In this document: positions 1 to 9,600 of the stretch, in pieces
How positions within the stretch are numbered: position 1 is the stretch's first letter
How the letters are laid out: each line of letters opens with the position of its first letter
Source: Bowmanella denitrificans
GTDB taxonomy: Bacteria > Pseudomonadota > Gammaproteobacteria > Enterobacterales > Alteromonadaceae
Assembly (NCBI RefSeq): GCF_002887595.1
Contig: NZ_PEBU01000002.1
Span: forward strand, 434,001 to 498,000
DNA length: 64,000 nucleotides
Direction: 5' to 3'
The notes under the pieces: model-generated
Database searches by the model: none
The model's input: the letters and a program-made list of their open reading frames with translations, nothing else
Told to the model about the DNA's origin: nothing
Translations under genes and position numbers: made by a program

Positions 1-507
1 CCAATTGACTGCACTAGTGCCATGACGCCGCTGCAATGGGCAAAACTGCAACTGAATCTGGGTAATGCCGTTAATGCACTGGCCGATATCCCGGTTAAAT
101 CCATGCTGGAACAACGGGGGTACCGGCTGGTTTTGGCGGCATTGATGGATGAGCTGCTAACACTGTGCAAGGTAAAAGGCATTAAGCTTCCCAGGCTCAC
201 CCGGGTACCAGCTAGCTGGCTACCCCTGGTGCTGCGTTTGCCGGATGGGCTATTTTCGCGCCTGGCCAGGCAGATGCTGGCAATCGATCCACAAGTGCGT
301 ACTTCTATGTGGTGGGATCTGAGCCAGGGTAAGGATACCGAAATTGCTTACCTTAACGGTGCTGTGATCGAACAAGCTCTTAGTTTGGGGCTGGATTGCC
401 GGGTCAATCAGGCCATAGTGGCACTGGTTCATCAAGCCGAGCAGGGCAGGCTTAAACCGGGATTATCTGCCACCAAGCTAATGGAACGGGCGGGTATAAT
501 ACATTAG
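1..507 (+). CDS. panE: 2-dehydropantoate 2-reductase (ketopantoate reductase), C-terminal part only
   Basis: The reading frame is open from base 1, so the gene starts upstream of the window and only about 168 C-terminal residues are present. They match the all-helical C-terminal domain of the ApbA/PanE family. An early stretch, QWAKLQLNLGNAVNAL, corresponds to the conserved K-x-x-x-N-x-x-x-N segment that carries substrate-binding residues, and the chain ends in the helical tail expected for this family. The enzyme reduces ketopantoate to pantoate with NADPH in pantothenate/CoA synthesis. The N-terminal Rossmann domain lies outside the window. It converges with the next gene, with a gap of about 46 bases. 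Family assignment is fairly secure. True PanE versus a paralogue cannot be decided from half a protein. Confidence 0.72.
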   Translation, partial: PIDCTSAMTPLQWAKLQLNLGNAVNALADIPVKSMLEQRGYRLVLAALMDELLTLCKVKGIKLPRLTRVPASWLPLVLRLPDGLFSRLARQMLAIDPQVRTSMWWDLSQGKDTEIAYLNGAVIEQALSLGLDCRVNQAIVALVHQAEQGRLKPGLSATKLMERAGIIH

Positions 508-553
508 CGTGCGTTGAACTTTGCTTGTGGCTGATCAGATGTCACACATACCG

Positions 554-1405
554 TTATGGCCGGTACCATAAGTTGTCCTGTTCTAACGGCGTTTGGGCAG
601 GCAGCAAGGGGTTCCACAACGGAATAATGGTGCGCTGGTGCAGTTTGGCTTTTTCCAGATCTTCGCCATGGTATTGCATAAATAGCCGGTCAAATTCACC
701 GGTTTCCAGCAATCTGCGCAGACCTTTTTCTACCTCGTTAGCCAGCGATGTGTCAGAGGGGCGAAAGAAGTAATAGAGGGCTGTGGGGTAATACAATACC
801 AAATGCGTCTCCACCGCGAAGCGGCCCTGGTGGTAGTCATGTTCACGCCAGATTTCCAATACCGAACGGGGAAATGCGATACCCCGTTGCCGTTGCAACA
901 TGTCGAATAGGTCTTCCGTATGTGGTGTACCGGCAACCCGCACACCATTGGCTTGCAGCACATGTGTATCCGGCCAGCCACGCCCCTGGATCAGCGTCAG
1001 AGCGGTAAGATCAGACAGATTGTTAACCTGGGTAAGTTGTACCTGGGACTCGGGCTTAATCATCAGCAAACGCCAGCCATACAGGCCTTTATAAATGGGA
1101 ATACGTACGGGTTGCAGAGCACTTTCCCGCTCGGTACTGGTCATTGACCAGGCCACATCGATACCGTCTCCCAACTGCAGTTGCTTTAACGCACGACTTT
1201 GCACCAGGGTTTCCCGGGACGGTTGCAATGAATGTTTCAGCCCGGCTTCCTGTAAAGCCCTGCTGAGCAGCACCACGGCATAATCTGTATCAACTGTGTT
1301 TTCCATGGCCTGGCGGGGATATATCAAGGTTGATGAGACAGCAACGGCTGTCTTAACACCCACCATCAATCCCATCAGTATCTTCAGTAACCAAAGGTAG
1401 CGCAT
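554..1405 (-). CDS. periplasmic solute-binding-like protein (SBP family 3 type)
   Basis: A protein of about 283 residues. The start at 1405 is chosen because a GAGGGACAGG ribosome site sits just upstream and the N-terminus (MRYLWLLKILMGLMVGVKTAVA) then reads as a signal peptide; the frame is open further upstream without such support. The body resembles the periplasmic amino-acid-binding fold (PF00497-like): an early YPRQ.ENTVDTDYAVVLL segment and a late LRRLLETGEFDRLFMQYHGEDLEKA segment, the typical end helix of these proteins. No ABC permease or ATPase is adjacent, so it may be an orphan sensor or binding protein like those common in Alteromonadales. It diverges from the YfcC-type transporter, sharing a gap of about 140 bases. 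The ligand is unknown. Confidence 0.6.
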   Translation of the reverse strand: MRYLWLLKILMGLMVGVKTAVAVSSTLIYPRQAMENTVDTDYAVVLLSRALQEAGLKHSLQPSRETLVQSRALKQLQLGDGIDVAWSMTSTERESALQPVRIPIYKGLYGWRLLMIKPESQVQLTQVNNLSDLTALTLIQGRGWPDTHVLQANGVRVAGTPHTEDLFDMLQRQRGIAFPRSVLEIWREHDYHQGRFAVETHLVLYYPTALYYFFRPSDTSLANEVEKGLRRLLETGEFDRLFMQYHGEDLEKAKLHQRTIIPLWNPLLPAQTPLEQDNLWYRP

Positions 1406-1545
1406 GTCCTGTCCCTCGCATTTGGGCACGCTATATAAAGTGCCCCTTGATGGCATTTCCTGACAGTTTCCAAAGTGCTGCAATTGCCGAGCGTAACGAG
1501 TTTGCGTAGACTCCGCACACCTTTAACAAAAGCATAATTAAACGG

Positions 1546-2976
1546 ATGAAACAAGGATTCAAGGTTCCTCATACATTGGTATTGCTGCTTGGCATGATGC
1601 TGGTAGCGTTACTGGCCACCTGGGTTGTACCGCAAGGTTTCTTTGATACGGTAACCGCTGACAATGGTCGGCAGACGGTGGTGCCCGGCACCTATACGTT
1701 GAGTGAAAGCCGTCACTTTCTTACGCCCTGGGATTTTTTGACCGCCATTCCGCGCGCCTTGGCTGCGGCTCAGGATGTGATTTTCTTTGTCTTTATTGTC
1801 GGTGGTGTACTATCTGTTGCCCGTGCCACAGGCACTATTGATGCCCTGATTGGCCGTTTGCTGGAACGTTTTGGTCATAAACCCAATGTGCTGATTTTTA
1901 TGGTGGTGTTTTGCTTTGCACTGGCATCGGGAGCAATTGGCACGGCCGGCGAGTATATACCTTTTGTGCTGATTCTGGTGGCCTTGTGTAAGGCAATGCG
2001 ACTGGACGCCATGACCGCAGTGGGTATGATCATTGCCGGTTATGGCATCGGCTATGGGGTGTCGGCCTTCAATCCCTTTACCGTGCTGATCGCACAGCAA
2101 ATTGCCGGTGTGCCGGTGTACTCTGGGTTAGAATGGCGACTGGCGATTTTTGTGCCTTTTGTGCTGATTGGTTTTCATCATGTCTGGTCTTACGGCAAGA
2201 ATGTGCTGGCGGACCCGAATGCCTCTTTGACCCGCGACCTGCCTTGTCCGTTAAGCGGCACCAACCAGGGTGAATACCCAAAATTGAACGGGCGCCATCA
2301 GGTTATCCTGCTTGGATTTGTGGCGGCACTGGTTATTGCTGTATGGGGCATTGCTACCCGACATTGGTATCTGTATGAGCTGGGTGGGGTGTTTATCGCC
2401 TGGGGTATATTTACCACCCTGGTGGGTAAACTGGGCGCAGACAAAGCCGCCGGACAATTTATTGAAGGGGTGAAAGATCTCGCCACTACTGCCATGCTAA
2501 TTGGGGTGGCGCGCGGCATTGCCCTGATTCTGGAAGACGGGCAAATCCTGCATTCCCTGGTATACGGTATGTCGCTGCCGTTATCACACCTTGGTGCTGA
2601 ACTGGCGGCGGTAGGCATGCTGGTGATCCAGACCATACTTAATCTGTTTATTCCCTCTGGCAGTGGCCAGGCCTATGTAACGATGCCACTGATGGCGCCG
2701 GTTGGTGATTTGATTGGCGTCAGTCGTCAGGTGGCGGTATTGGCTTATCAGTTTGGCGATGGTTTCTCCAATATGATTGTGCCAACCAACGCGGTCTTGA
2801 TGGGGATTATTGGTATGGCCGGAGTGCCTTATCATCTGTGGTTCAGATTCTGCCTGCCATTGATGATCAAACTGATGGCCGCCGCGGCCGTGGTACTGGT
2901 ATTGGCCGTCAGTTTTGGCTACGGCGATGATGTGCAGCCCAAAGTAGCAACAGAAGTCAGCCAGGGCGCGGAGTAA
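1546..2976 (+). CDS. yfcC: YfcC/DcuC-family inner-membrane transporter
   Basis: A 476-residue polytopic membrane protein beginning MKQGFKVPHTLVLLLG, the FKVPHT opening typical of the YfcC group (PF03606). It has a periplasmic loop after TM1 (about residues 30–65), roughly 12 hydrophobic segments, and the conserved IPSGSGQAYVTMPLMAPVGDL block near residues 375–395 characteristic of this ion-transporter-like superfamily. Members are thought to move carboxylates, basic amino acids or peptides. The substrate here is not evident. The start has only a weak ribosome site. It is followed directly by a strong intrinsic terminator, so it is probably monocistronic. Family assignment is confident; the gene symbol is by similarity to the enteric relative only. 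Confidence 0.8.
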   Translation: MKQGFKVPHTLVLLLGMMLVALLATWVVPQGFFDTVTADNGRQTVVPGTYTLSESRHFLTPWDFLTAIPRALAAAQDVIFFVFIVGGVLSVARATGTIDALIGRLLERFGHKPNVLIFMVVFCFALASGAIGTAGEYIPFVLILVALCKAMRLDAMTAVGMIIAGYGIGYGVSAFNPFTVLIAQQIAGVPVYSGLEWRLAIFVPFVLIGFHHVWSYGKNVLADPNASLTRDLPCPLSGTNQGEYPKLNGRHQVILLGFVAALVIAVWGIATRHWYLYELGGVFIAWGIFTTLVGKLGADKAAGQFIEGVKDLATTAMLIGVARGIALILEDGQILHSLVYGMSLPLSHLGAELAAVGMLVIQTILNLFIPSGSGQAYVTMPLMAPVGDLIGVSRQVAVLAYQFGDGFSNMIVPTNAVLMGIIGMAGVPYHLWFRFCLPLMIKLMAAAAVVLVLAVSFGYGDDVQPKVATEVSQGAE

Positions 2977-2986
2977 AACGGCAATA

Positions 2987-3018
2987 AAAAACGGGTGGTG
3001 ACACCCGTTTTTGTTTTT
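2987..3018 (+). terminator. intrinsic terminator of the YfcC-type gene
   Basis: Perfect 8-bp stem AACGGGTG (2990–2997) and CACCCGTT (3002–3009) with a GTGA loop, followed by a T-rich run to about 3018. It begins 13 bases after the stop codon. Confidence 0.9.
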
Positions 3019-3067
3019 ATCTGGTATTTCATGCTGTTAAGTCAGCGCATTTAGTTCAAGTTTAATT

Positions 3068-3085
3068 GTTGGGCTAAAGCCCAAC
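3068..3085. repeat. REP-like palindrome 1
   Basis: GTTGGGCTAAAGCCCAAC is a perfect palindrome with 8-bp arms and an AA centre. It lies in the gap after the YfcC-type gene and resembles the short dispersed palindromes (G-rich arm, TTTAG/CTAAA core, pyrimidine arm) common in proteobacterial intergenic DNA. A second, related palindrome follows 53 bases later. Confidence 0.6.
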
Positions 3086-3138
3086 CCACAGCAATCTGAC
3101 TTGAACCCGGCGATGTCATTAAACAGCCCCTGGTGTAG

Positions 3139-3156
3139 GTCGGACTTAAGTCCGAC
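3139..3156. repeat. REP-like palindrome 2
   Basis: GTCGGACTTAAGTCCGAC is a perfect 18-bp palindrome preceded by GTAG on the left and followed by GTTT on the right. It shares architecture with the palindrome at 3068–3085, so the two look like a REP pair. Neither has a following T-tract, so they are not conventional terminators. Confidence 0.6.
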
Positions 3157-3244
3157 GTTTGAACCACAACTCTAACATGGGTTGAATCTGAGTCTGACAA
3201 TACAGCCGAAAAAGATCGCAACACAGATGAACACTTGGGCGTCA

Positions 3245-3559
3245 TTAATGTTGTTGCGGCGCAGCCTGTGGGGCGTAAGCAGCCAGTCTGGCGACTTTGG
3301 CTCTGGCGTCGGCCAGGCTCAGTTTTTCCTGCATGCTCAGCGGAAAGAAGATAAGTTTTAATGGCAATTGCCAAAGCTGAGTTAGCCAGCCGGAGTCTCG
3401 GCTATAACGTGCTTGCAATGACGCGTCATTCAGCGCACCGCGTTGCTGCAACGCCATAAAGATAGCCTGGGCCTGCTGTGGATGACGTTGGTCATCCACA
3501 TGTTCAAACATATCCAGCAGTTCTTCTGTTGATAATGATGTTAAATTGGCGTCTGTCAT
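3245..3559 (-). CDS. small protein of unknown function
   Basis: A 104-residue protein with an AAGGATAAAGG ribosome site before its ATG. The N-terminal third (STEELLDMFEHVDDQRHPQQAQAIFMALQQRGA) looks like a short helical motif seen at the start of various small proteobacterial proteins. The middle segment LWQLPLKLIFFPLSMQEKL is hydrophobic and may associate with the membrane. The C-terminus is Ala/Gln-rich. No signal peptide and no recognisable domain. It lies 76 bases downstream of the RNA helicase on the same strand and might be co-transcribed with it. I do not recognise the family. Confidence 0.6.
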   Translation of the reverse strand: MTDANLTSLSTEELLDMFEHVDDQRHPQQAQAIFMALQQRGALNDASLQARYSRDSGWLTQLWQLPLKLIFFPLSMQEKLSLADARAKVARLAAYAPQAAPQQH

Positions 3560-3635
3560 CCTTTATCCTTGTCGCTTAATTATTGCTAACACAGTTCAAC
3601 ATTAGTCTCAGTCCCTGCGCCTTTATAACAAATTT

Positions 3636-5027
3636 TTATTCAGGCTTATCATCGGCCTCGGGTTGTTGCGGCTCATGCATCACTTCGTCCTGGTCGTCAT
3701 CCAGTACTTCGTCGAGGGGTTTTCTGGGCTTGCGCTTAATTAACATCTGATCGCCTACGTCTACCCCGGTCATAGTGTTAATCCGCTTTTTCTTGGGCTG
3801 AGCCTGCTGCCAGACGCTGTCGCCACGTCCGGATTGCTGATCTTTTGGCTGTTTGCCGGGCTTGCGGGCCGGTTTAAGACCTTTGAACTTACCTTGCAAG
3901 CCTTCAATACTGGTAAAGCCGATTTGTTGTTCCAGCAACGCGCGAATTGCCACAAAGCTTTCCCAGTCTTTCGGACCGACCAGAGAAATGGCATTGCCTT
4001 TATTGCCGGCGCGCCCGGTGCGGCCAATACGATGCACATATTCTTCGGCCAGCTTAGGTAAATCAAAGTTCACCACCAAAGACACTTTCAACAAATCCAG
4101 ACCGCGAGAAGCCACATCTGTAGTCACCAGAATCTGATGATGGCCGCGTGCAAATTCATTCATTATATTGCTGCGCTGCGACTGATTCAGCTCGCCAGAC
4201 AAGGCAATACTGGTCAGTCCCCAATCCTGCATCAGCTTGGCCAGCCGCTCGGTATCGGCGCGGGTGGCAGTAAACAAAATGGCCTGGCGAAAATCCTGTT
4301 TGTCCAGCAGGGCTTTAAGCAGGGCTTCTTTGTGCTCGATATGGTCGGCCAGAATAAATTGCTGTTCTATATCCTGGTGCTGTTCCCCGGCACTGCCAAG
4401 ACTGATGCGCTGCGGTGCTTTGAGCAGGGTTTGGGTCAGGTAATGCAGCTCGGCGTTATCCAGGGTGGCAGAGAACATCATGGTCTGACGTTTACGGTGA
4501 TCGGCACGGGCATGAATATGTTTAAGTTGCGGGGCAAAGCCTAAATCCAGCATGCGGTCTGCTTCGTCCAGGATCAGCAATTCCAGCCCATTTAGGAACA
4601 ATGACTTGTCCGTCAGGTGGTCGGCAATACGGCCCGCCGTGCCCACCACAAACTGCGGATTGCGTTTCAGCGCTTTAACCTGATCATTAAAATTCTCGCC
4701 GCCCAGAATCAATGCCACATTAGCACTGGGACCATCCAGCAAGTTGCGTAACTGCAAAAATACCTGCTTGGCCAACTCCCTGGTAGGGGCCAATATCAGC
4801 ACCCGGGGATCTTTTTTCGACAACGGCCGGGTTCTGAGTACGCGCTGAATAGCCGGCACCAGATATGCCAGGGTTTTACCCGAACCTGTCTTGGACGACA
4901 CTATCAGATCCTTACCCAGCAAGGCATGAGGTACAGCCTGGGCCTGAATGTCAGTGGCCTGATTAAAGCCTTTCAGGGTCAGTTTATGGAGCAGTTTATG
5001 GTCAAGGGGCAGGTCGGAAAAAAGCAA
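3636..5027 (-). CDS. DEAD-box ATP-dependent RNA helicase
   Basis: About 463 residues with the whole DEAD-box motif set: Q-motif region near residue 20–30, SSKTGSGKT (about 44–52), PTRELA (81–86), LDEADRML (153–160), FSATLD (185–190), and HRIGRTGRAG near 330. The C-terminal 90 residues are basic and then acidic (GKQPKDQQ, DDDQDE), the usual unstructured RNA-binding tail. It would unwind RNA in ribosome assembly or mRNA turnover. Start choice: no ATG is available near the Q motif. A TTG at 5027 gives MLFSDLPLDHKLL, which fits the family's usual beginning and has a GGA eight bases upstream. A TTG at 5057 is the alternative. RhlE- or SrmB-like, but the exact class is not settled. Confidence 0.88.
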   Translation of the reverse strand: MLFSDLPLDHKLLHKLTLKGFNQATDIQAQAVPHALLGKDLIVSSKTGSGKTLAYLVPAIQRVLRTRPLSKKDPRVLILAPTRELAKQVFLQLRNLLDGPSANVALILGGENFNDQVKALKRNPQFVVGTAGRIADHLTDKSLFLNGLELLILDEADRMLDLGFAPQLKHIHARADHRKRQTMMFSATLDNAELHYLTQTLLKAPQRISLGSAGEQHQDIEQQFILADHIEHKEALLKALLDKQDFRQAILFTATRADTERLAKLMQDWGLTSIALSGELNQSQRSNIMNEFARGHHQILVTTDVASRGLDLLKVSLVVNFDLPKLAEEYVHRIGRTGRAGNKGNAISLVGPKDWESFVAIRALLEQQIGFTSIEGLQGKFKGLKPARKPGKQPKDQQSGRGDSVWQQAQPKKKRINTMTGVDVGDQMLIKRKPRKPLDEVLDDDQDEVMHEPQQPEADDKPE

Positions 5028-5057
5028 TGAAATGATCCGCTGGCAAATTTGCCGCAA

Positions 5058-5395
5058 GTATACGCTGTTGGGCCGCTTTGAGCCAGAAAAGGCCTACCTG
5101 TTTGTTTGCCACGAAAGTCACGAAAAACACGAAAATGACCAGGTCAATTCTCGCAGAGCCGCAGAGTTGGTAACAAGACAACCACAGAGTCACAGAGCAC
5201 ACAGAGTTGTTTAAGGGAAGAATCACTCTGGGTGTTTTCTTAGCGCCCCCTGTGTCTTTGCGAGAGGGATTCGGTATCAGCCGCAGGCCAGTTTGTGTTT
5301 TAGCAATAAACCAATGGCACAGAGCAATGCGTATTTATGCTTAGTCATTCTCCGTGTTCTCTGTGCCTTTGTGGTTAATATGTATTTGGCTTTGC
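5058..5395. other. 338-base intergenic region rich in CAC(A/G)(A/G)AG units
   Basis: No gene was found here. The stretch contains direct units such as CCACGAAAGTCACGAAAAAC (from about 5109), CGCAGAGCCGCAGAG (from about 5152), and the inverted arm pair listed separately at 5180–5206 and 5350–5376. A further reverse-orientation fragment, CTGTGTCTTTGCGAGAG, lies around 5250. The remaining bases show nothing recognisable. Confidence 0.6.
5180..5376. repeat. long imperfect inverted repeat, CAC-RR-AG family (copy 1)
   Basis: Arms 5180–5206 and 5350–5376 are 27 bases each and are reverse complements with four mismatches. Each arm is built from units CAC(A/G)(A/G)AG separated by one or two bases. 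Related arms occur at 19306–19398 and 22622–22688. The arms are about 145 bases apart, so any hairpin would have a large loop. All three copies lie between genes. Confidence 0.75.
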
Positions 5396-6274
5396 TTACA
5401 CCATTTCGGCTTTCAGAAAGGCCAGAAAGGCTTCGCTGACTTTCGACAGGGGGCGGTTTTCCAGATACAAGCCGTTGATTTTAAAGGTCAGAGGCGGAGC
5501 AAACGAAGCCATACCCACTTTGTCAGACAAATTGCCCAATGCAGTAAACTTATCAATAGTGCAGCAGCCAAGCCCCTGTGCCACCAGGCGGGCGGCCACA
5601 TAATAAGAAGTAACCTGCAAATTGCTCTGCACTTCCACGCCATCATTACTGAGCCTGTCATAGGCCAGTTCCCCTAATGGGCCACTGTCCCAAATCCCAA
5701 TCAGTTCGGTCTGGGCCAATTGCTCGGCGGTTAGTACGGTTGGCTCTTCGGGAAACAGCGCCTTGGGGTACAAAATGACAATCTCGCCCTCACCGCATTC
5801 AATTTTGGTTACCCCCGGCATCGGCGGAGAGGAATACAGCAATGCCAGATCGCAGCGATGCTCGGTCAATGCCTGCAAGGCCTGATCGTTATGGGTGGTT
5901 TCCAGATCAAAGCGGATATTGGGATGGTCCTGACGGAACTTCGCCAGTGCCTTAGGCACCACCTCAAATCCTAATGCCGGGGTAAAGGCCAAGTTAATCT
6001 GGCCAAAGTCATTACGTTTGATATTTTCCGACATTTTGCGGATAGAACGCAGTTGCCGATAAGTTTTATCCACCTCGGTGAACAGCATATCGGCTTCCTG
6101 GGTAGGAATTAACTGGCCCTTATTGCGGTGAAACAGCTGGAACCCCAACTGCATTTCAGCATGGGCCAACACTTTGCTGACCGAAGGCTGTGACACAAAA
6201 AGAAGTTTCGCTGCGCCAGTGATGGAACCCGTGGTGTAAACCGAGTGAAAAACTTCGATATGTCTGAGCCGCAT
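5396..6274 (-). CDS. LysR-family transcriptional regulator, divergent from the TonB receptor
   Basis: 292 residues with a GAGGAATC ribosome site. An N-terminal winged helix-turn-helix (about residues 1–60; RLRHIEVFHSVYTTGSITGAAKLLFVSQPSVSKVLAHAE) precedes a two-lobed effector-binding domain (about 90–290). It diverges from the TonB receptor/D-aminoacylase/M14 peptidase genes across a gap of about 376 bases that contains two LysR-type dyads, so it most likely controls that locus in response to a peptide or amino-acid derivative. That assignment is inferred from position. The ligand cannot be read from the sequence. Confidence 0.9.
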   Translation of the reverse strand: MRLRHIEVFHSVYTTGSITGAAKLLFVSQPSVSKVLAHAEMQLGFQLFHRNKGQLIPTQEADMLFTEVDKTYRQLRSIRKMSENIKRNDFGQINLAFTPALGFEVVPKALAKFRQDHPNIRFDLETTHNDQALQALTEHRCDLALLYSSPPMPGVTKIECGEGEIVILYPKALFPEEPTVLTAEQLAQTELIGIWDSGPLGELAYDRLSNDGVEVQSNLQVTSYYVAARLVAQGLGCCTIDKFTALGNLSDKVGMASFAPPLTFKINGLYLENRPLSKVSEAFLAFLKAEMV

Positions 6275-6364
6275 GCTGATTCCTCATTGCTTAATGCCAG
6301 TCACTGGGCGGGGCAGGCTAGCACCATTATTGTTTGTGTCGGTGTAACGAATGTATTCAGCCCT

Positions 6365-6379
6365 ATAAACCAGGGTTAT
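6365..6379. promoter_or_regulatory. candidate LysR-type box 1
   Basis: ATAAACCAGGGTTAT fits the T-N11-A interrupted-dyad pattern of LysR-family operators, with one mismatched arm position. It lies 91 bases upstream of the LysR start codon, a usual place for autoregulation. Confidence 0.45.
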
Positions 6380-6509
6380 GGGCTTACCTGATATTACCCC
6401 TTATTTCCTATGGAAAGCCTGACATTTAACCTGTTATCTCGACAGTTTGGCGCGTCAAGTGGTTGCCTGGTGTGCTCTGTGGCATAGTTCGCTGCCGCCG
6501 GATAACGGC

Positions 6510-6524
6510 ATAACCACAGGTTAT
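6510..6524. promoter_or_regulatory. candidate LysR-type box 2
   Basis: ATAACCACAGGTTAT is a perfect dyad (ATAAC-N5-GTTAT) with T-N11-A. It lies 126 bases upstream of the TonB receptor ATG and closely resembles the box at 6365–6379. Confidence 0.5.
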
Positions 6525-6650
6525 AAGATGGGTATTTTCTATCAATTGCACCCTAGCGGTTTATTCATGAATGTTTAATGGAGTGGATATAGCGACTCAA
6601 CACAACAATAAGGCCCTGGAACCGGTGGCCAAACTCAAATGGGGATAGTC

Positions 6651-9600
6651 ATGAAAACATCCAACAGCAACAAGTGTAAATTGAGCCCTGTGGCTCTGTG
6701 TATTGTCAGCGCTCTTGGCAGTAATCTGGCGCTGGCACAGCAAAACGATGTAGAGCGCCGTCAAGTGGCCGGTGCCCAGGTACAAAGCGCCGAATCCACC
6801 ACCGAGAAACTGCAAAAAGAGCAGGAACAGGATCTGGAGAAGGTCATTGTGGTGGGCTCCAGTATTAAAGGCCTGAATGTCACGGGTGCCTTGCCTGTTT
6901 CCCTGATGGATCAAAAAGATATTGATGCCATTGCGGCCACATCCGGGGCCGATTTATTTGCCGCCATCCCGTCTAACGGCAACGTGAACTTTAATGGTAA
7001 CGACGTGGTCAGCGGCGTATATGCCTCACGCGGTGATGTGGCGTCTATTAATCTGCGCAGCATTGGTACCGGCAATACCCTGGTGCTGTTAAATGGCCGC
7101 AGGCTGGTGCAGCATCCTGGCTCACAAACCGAAAACTCTGTGCCTGTTACCACAGTGAACATGAACGCCATTCCGGTGATGGGGATTCGCCGGGTGGAAG
7201 TGTTACATGACGGTGCCGCCGCCATTTATGGCTCAGATGCGGTGGCCGGGGTGGTGAACAGTGAAATGCGCAGCGACTTTGACGGCTACCGATTTGATGT
7301 GCAGTACGGTGATGCGGAAAACATCAGCCGTAATAAGCTCAATGCCAATATGCTGGGGGGCTGGTATTTGAATGATCAGGCCACCAATATCACGTTGTCG
7401 ATGAATTACTATCATGCCAGTGAAGTGATGGCCTCTGAACTGCCGTACTCTGCGTCATCTGACTTACGCCCTTATCTGCAAGGCTCCAGTTGGGAAGGTG
7501 ATACCAATTTCCGCAACACGTCCAGTACCACACCCTGGGGACGTTTTGTTGCCAGTCAAAGGGTAGCCGGCTTAACCACGGCGGCCGGCCAGTTTCATAT
7601 CGAGCCGCTGGACGGCAGTGACGCTAACCAGCAATGTGTGCTGGCCAACGGTTTGTGTGTAGACAGCGGTTCGGTGAGTGCCGATCAGTATTTTGATACC
7701 AACGGCAGCCGCACCTTGCTACCTGAAACCGAGCGGGCCAATGCCTTTATGTTTATCAACCATGAAATGGACAGCGGCACCGAGCTTTATGGTGAACTGA
7801 GTTACTACTGGGCGGAGTCTAATTCACAGCGGGCCGAAACCGCTACCCTGACGTCAGCGCCTGTGACCATTAGCAAAGATGCTTACTGGAACCCGCTGGG
7901 TTCAGGGGTGAACCGTCTGGCGGGTTATGACATCCCCACCGAAGGCCTGGATGTGACCGTGGATGCCTATCGTGTGGTGGATGCCGGTGTACGTAAGATC
8001 AATGTAGTGAACCAAACCTATCGTTTGCTGGGAGGCGCCAGGGGCAGCTTTGGAAACTGGGACTGGGACAGTGCGGCGCTGTATTCTGCGGCGAAAACCG
8101 ATGACACCACCTACAACCGTACCAGTCTGACTAAGTTCCAGCAGGCTGTAAACCGCCAGGACGACAGTGCCTATAACCCGTTTTGTGGGGCCAGTTGTAA
8201 CAGCCAGGCCAGCATCGATGCGTTTCTGATTGATGTCAGCCGGGTCGGGGAAACCGCCCTGGCGTTGGTGGACTACAAGTTGTCAAACGCCAATTTGTTT
8301 AGCTTACCTGCCGGCAATGTCGGTGTCGCCATCGGCACCGAATGGCGCTATGAAAGCTTTGAAAATGACTATGATGATCGTCTGGACGGCACCATCGCCT
8401 ATCAGGATGCCGTCACCGGGACCTTGTACGAAACCGATGTGATGGGCTCCAGTGGCCAGCCTGATGCCGACGGTTCGCGCAATGTGTTTTCAGCCTTTGT
8501 GGAATTGGCGGGCCCTTTGATTAGCCCTGATATGGCGATCCCACTGGTAGATAAACTGGACTTCCAACTGGCTGGTCGTTACGAAAAATACAACGATGTG
8601 GGTAGCGTGTTTAAGCCCAAAGCAGTGCTGTCCTGGTACCCGGTGAAGAGTCTGCAGGTGCGGGCGTCGTATGCAGAAGGCTTCCGCGCCCCGAACCTGG
8701 AGCAGTTGCACACTGCGCGCACCAACAGAGTGAACTATCCGGTGGACTACTATCGCTGTCAGGCCAGGGTGAACAAAGGCGAAATCGACAGCCTGAGCGC
8801 CTGTAGCGGCACCGACAGTATCGAGAATATCCGTCTCGGTAACCCGGACCTGAAGCCAGAGAAAGACTACAACTATGGCGTTGGTATGGTGTATACCCCG
8901 GCTTTTGTCGATAACCTGACCCTGACCGCAGATTTCTGGCGCATAGAGCAGGAAGATCTGGTGGGGATCCGCTCTTATCAGAATATTGCCGATCTGGATT
9001 ACTACTATCGTATGAATGGTTCGAGCAACCCCAATGTGATTCGGTCCGCCGCCACCGCCGACGACATAGCCTTTTTTGCCGGCTCTGGCCTGGAAGCTGT
9101 GGGCGATATGATGGATATCTACGGCCTGTTTGAAAACCTCGATTCACGCACCACCGAAGGGCTGGATCTGGGCATTTACTACAAGCTTAATCGCACCGCC
9201 TGGGGTGACTTTGATTTTAAACTCAACGGTGCCAAGCTGTTGAAAGCCTATCAAAGCGTGGACGAAGAATCTGCCAAGCTGGCCAGTCTGGGACTGGCCC
9301 TGGATGACGTGGGCGACATGATTGAAATGGATGGTCGCCCCGAGTGGCAGGCATCCGGCACTGTGACCTGGCGTTATGACAACTGGGGTGCTGGCATGCA
9401 TGCCAAGTATGTGGGGGATTTTTATGACACCAGTGCCGTGCATGACGAAACCGGCGAATACTGGCATGTATCTTCCTGGAACACCCTGAGTCTGTACGGC
9501 CAGTACAGCTTTGATGAGGGTGCGATGGACGGTATGCGGGTGCGGGTCGGAGTCAGGAATCTGTTTGACCGCGAGCCGCCACTGGCTGATGAAACCTACG

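Larger units (their letters stand above)
6275..6650. promoter_or_regulatory. divergent control region between LysR gene and TonB receptor gene
   Basis: 376 bases with no coding potential. It contains two ATAA(A/C)-N5-GTTAT dyads at 6365–6379 and 6510–6524 (entered separately) and a CTGT-N7-ACAG dyad at about 6438–6452. No convincing sigma-70 promoter was identified by eye on either strand. Confidence 0.5.

Noticed and set aside
3051-3374. Open frame across the REP-like palindromes
   Set aside because: It overlaps the small unknown gene in another frame and spans palindromic DNA; not credible as a gene.
5109-5260. CRISPR-like direct repeats
   Set aside because: The units are only 7–9 bases and irregular, with no constant spacers. 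They belong to the inverted-repeat family described.
8611-9147. Long antisense frame inside the TonB receptor gene
   Set aside because: It is a shadow of the receptor coding frame, with no start signal and no recognisable domain.
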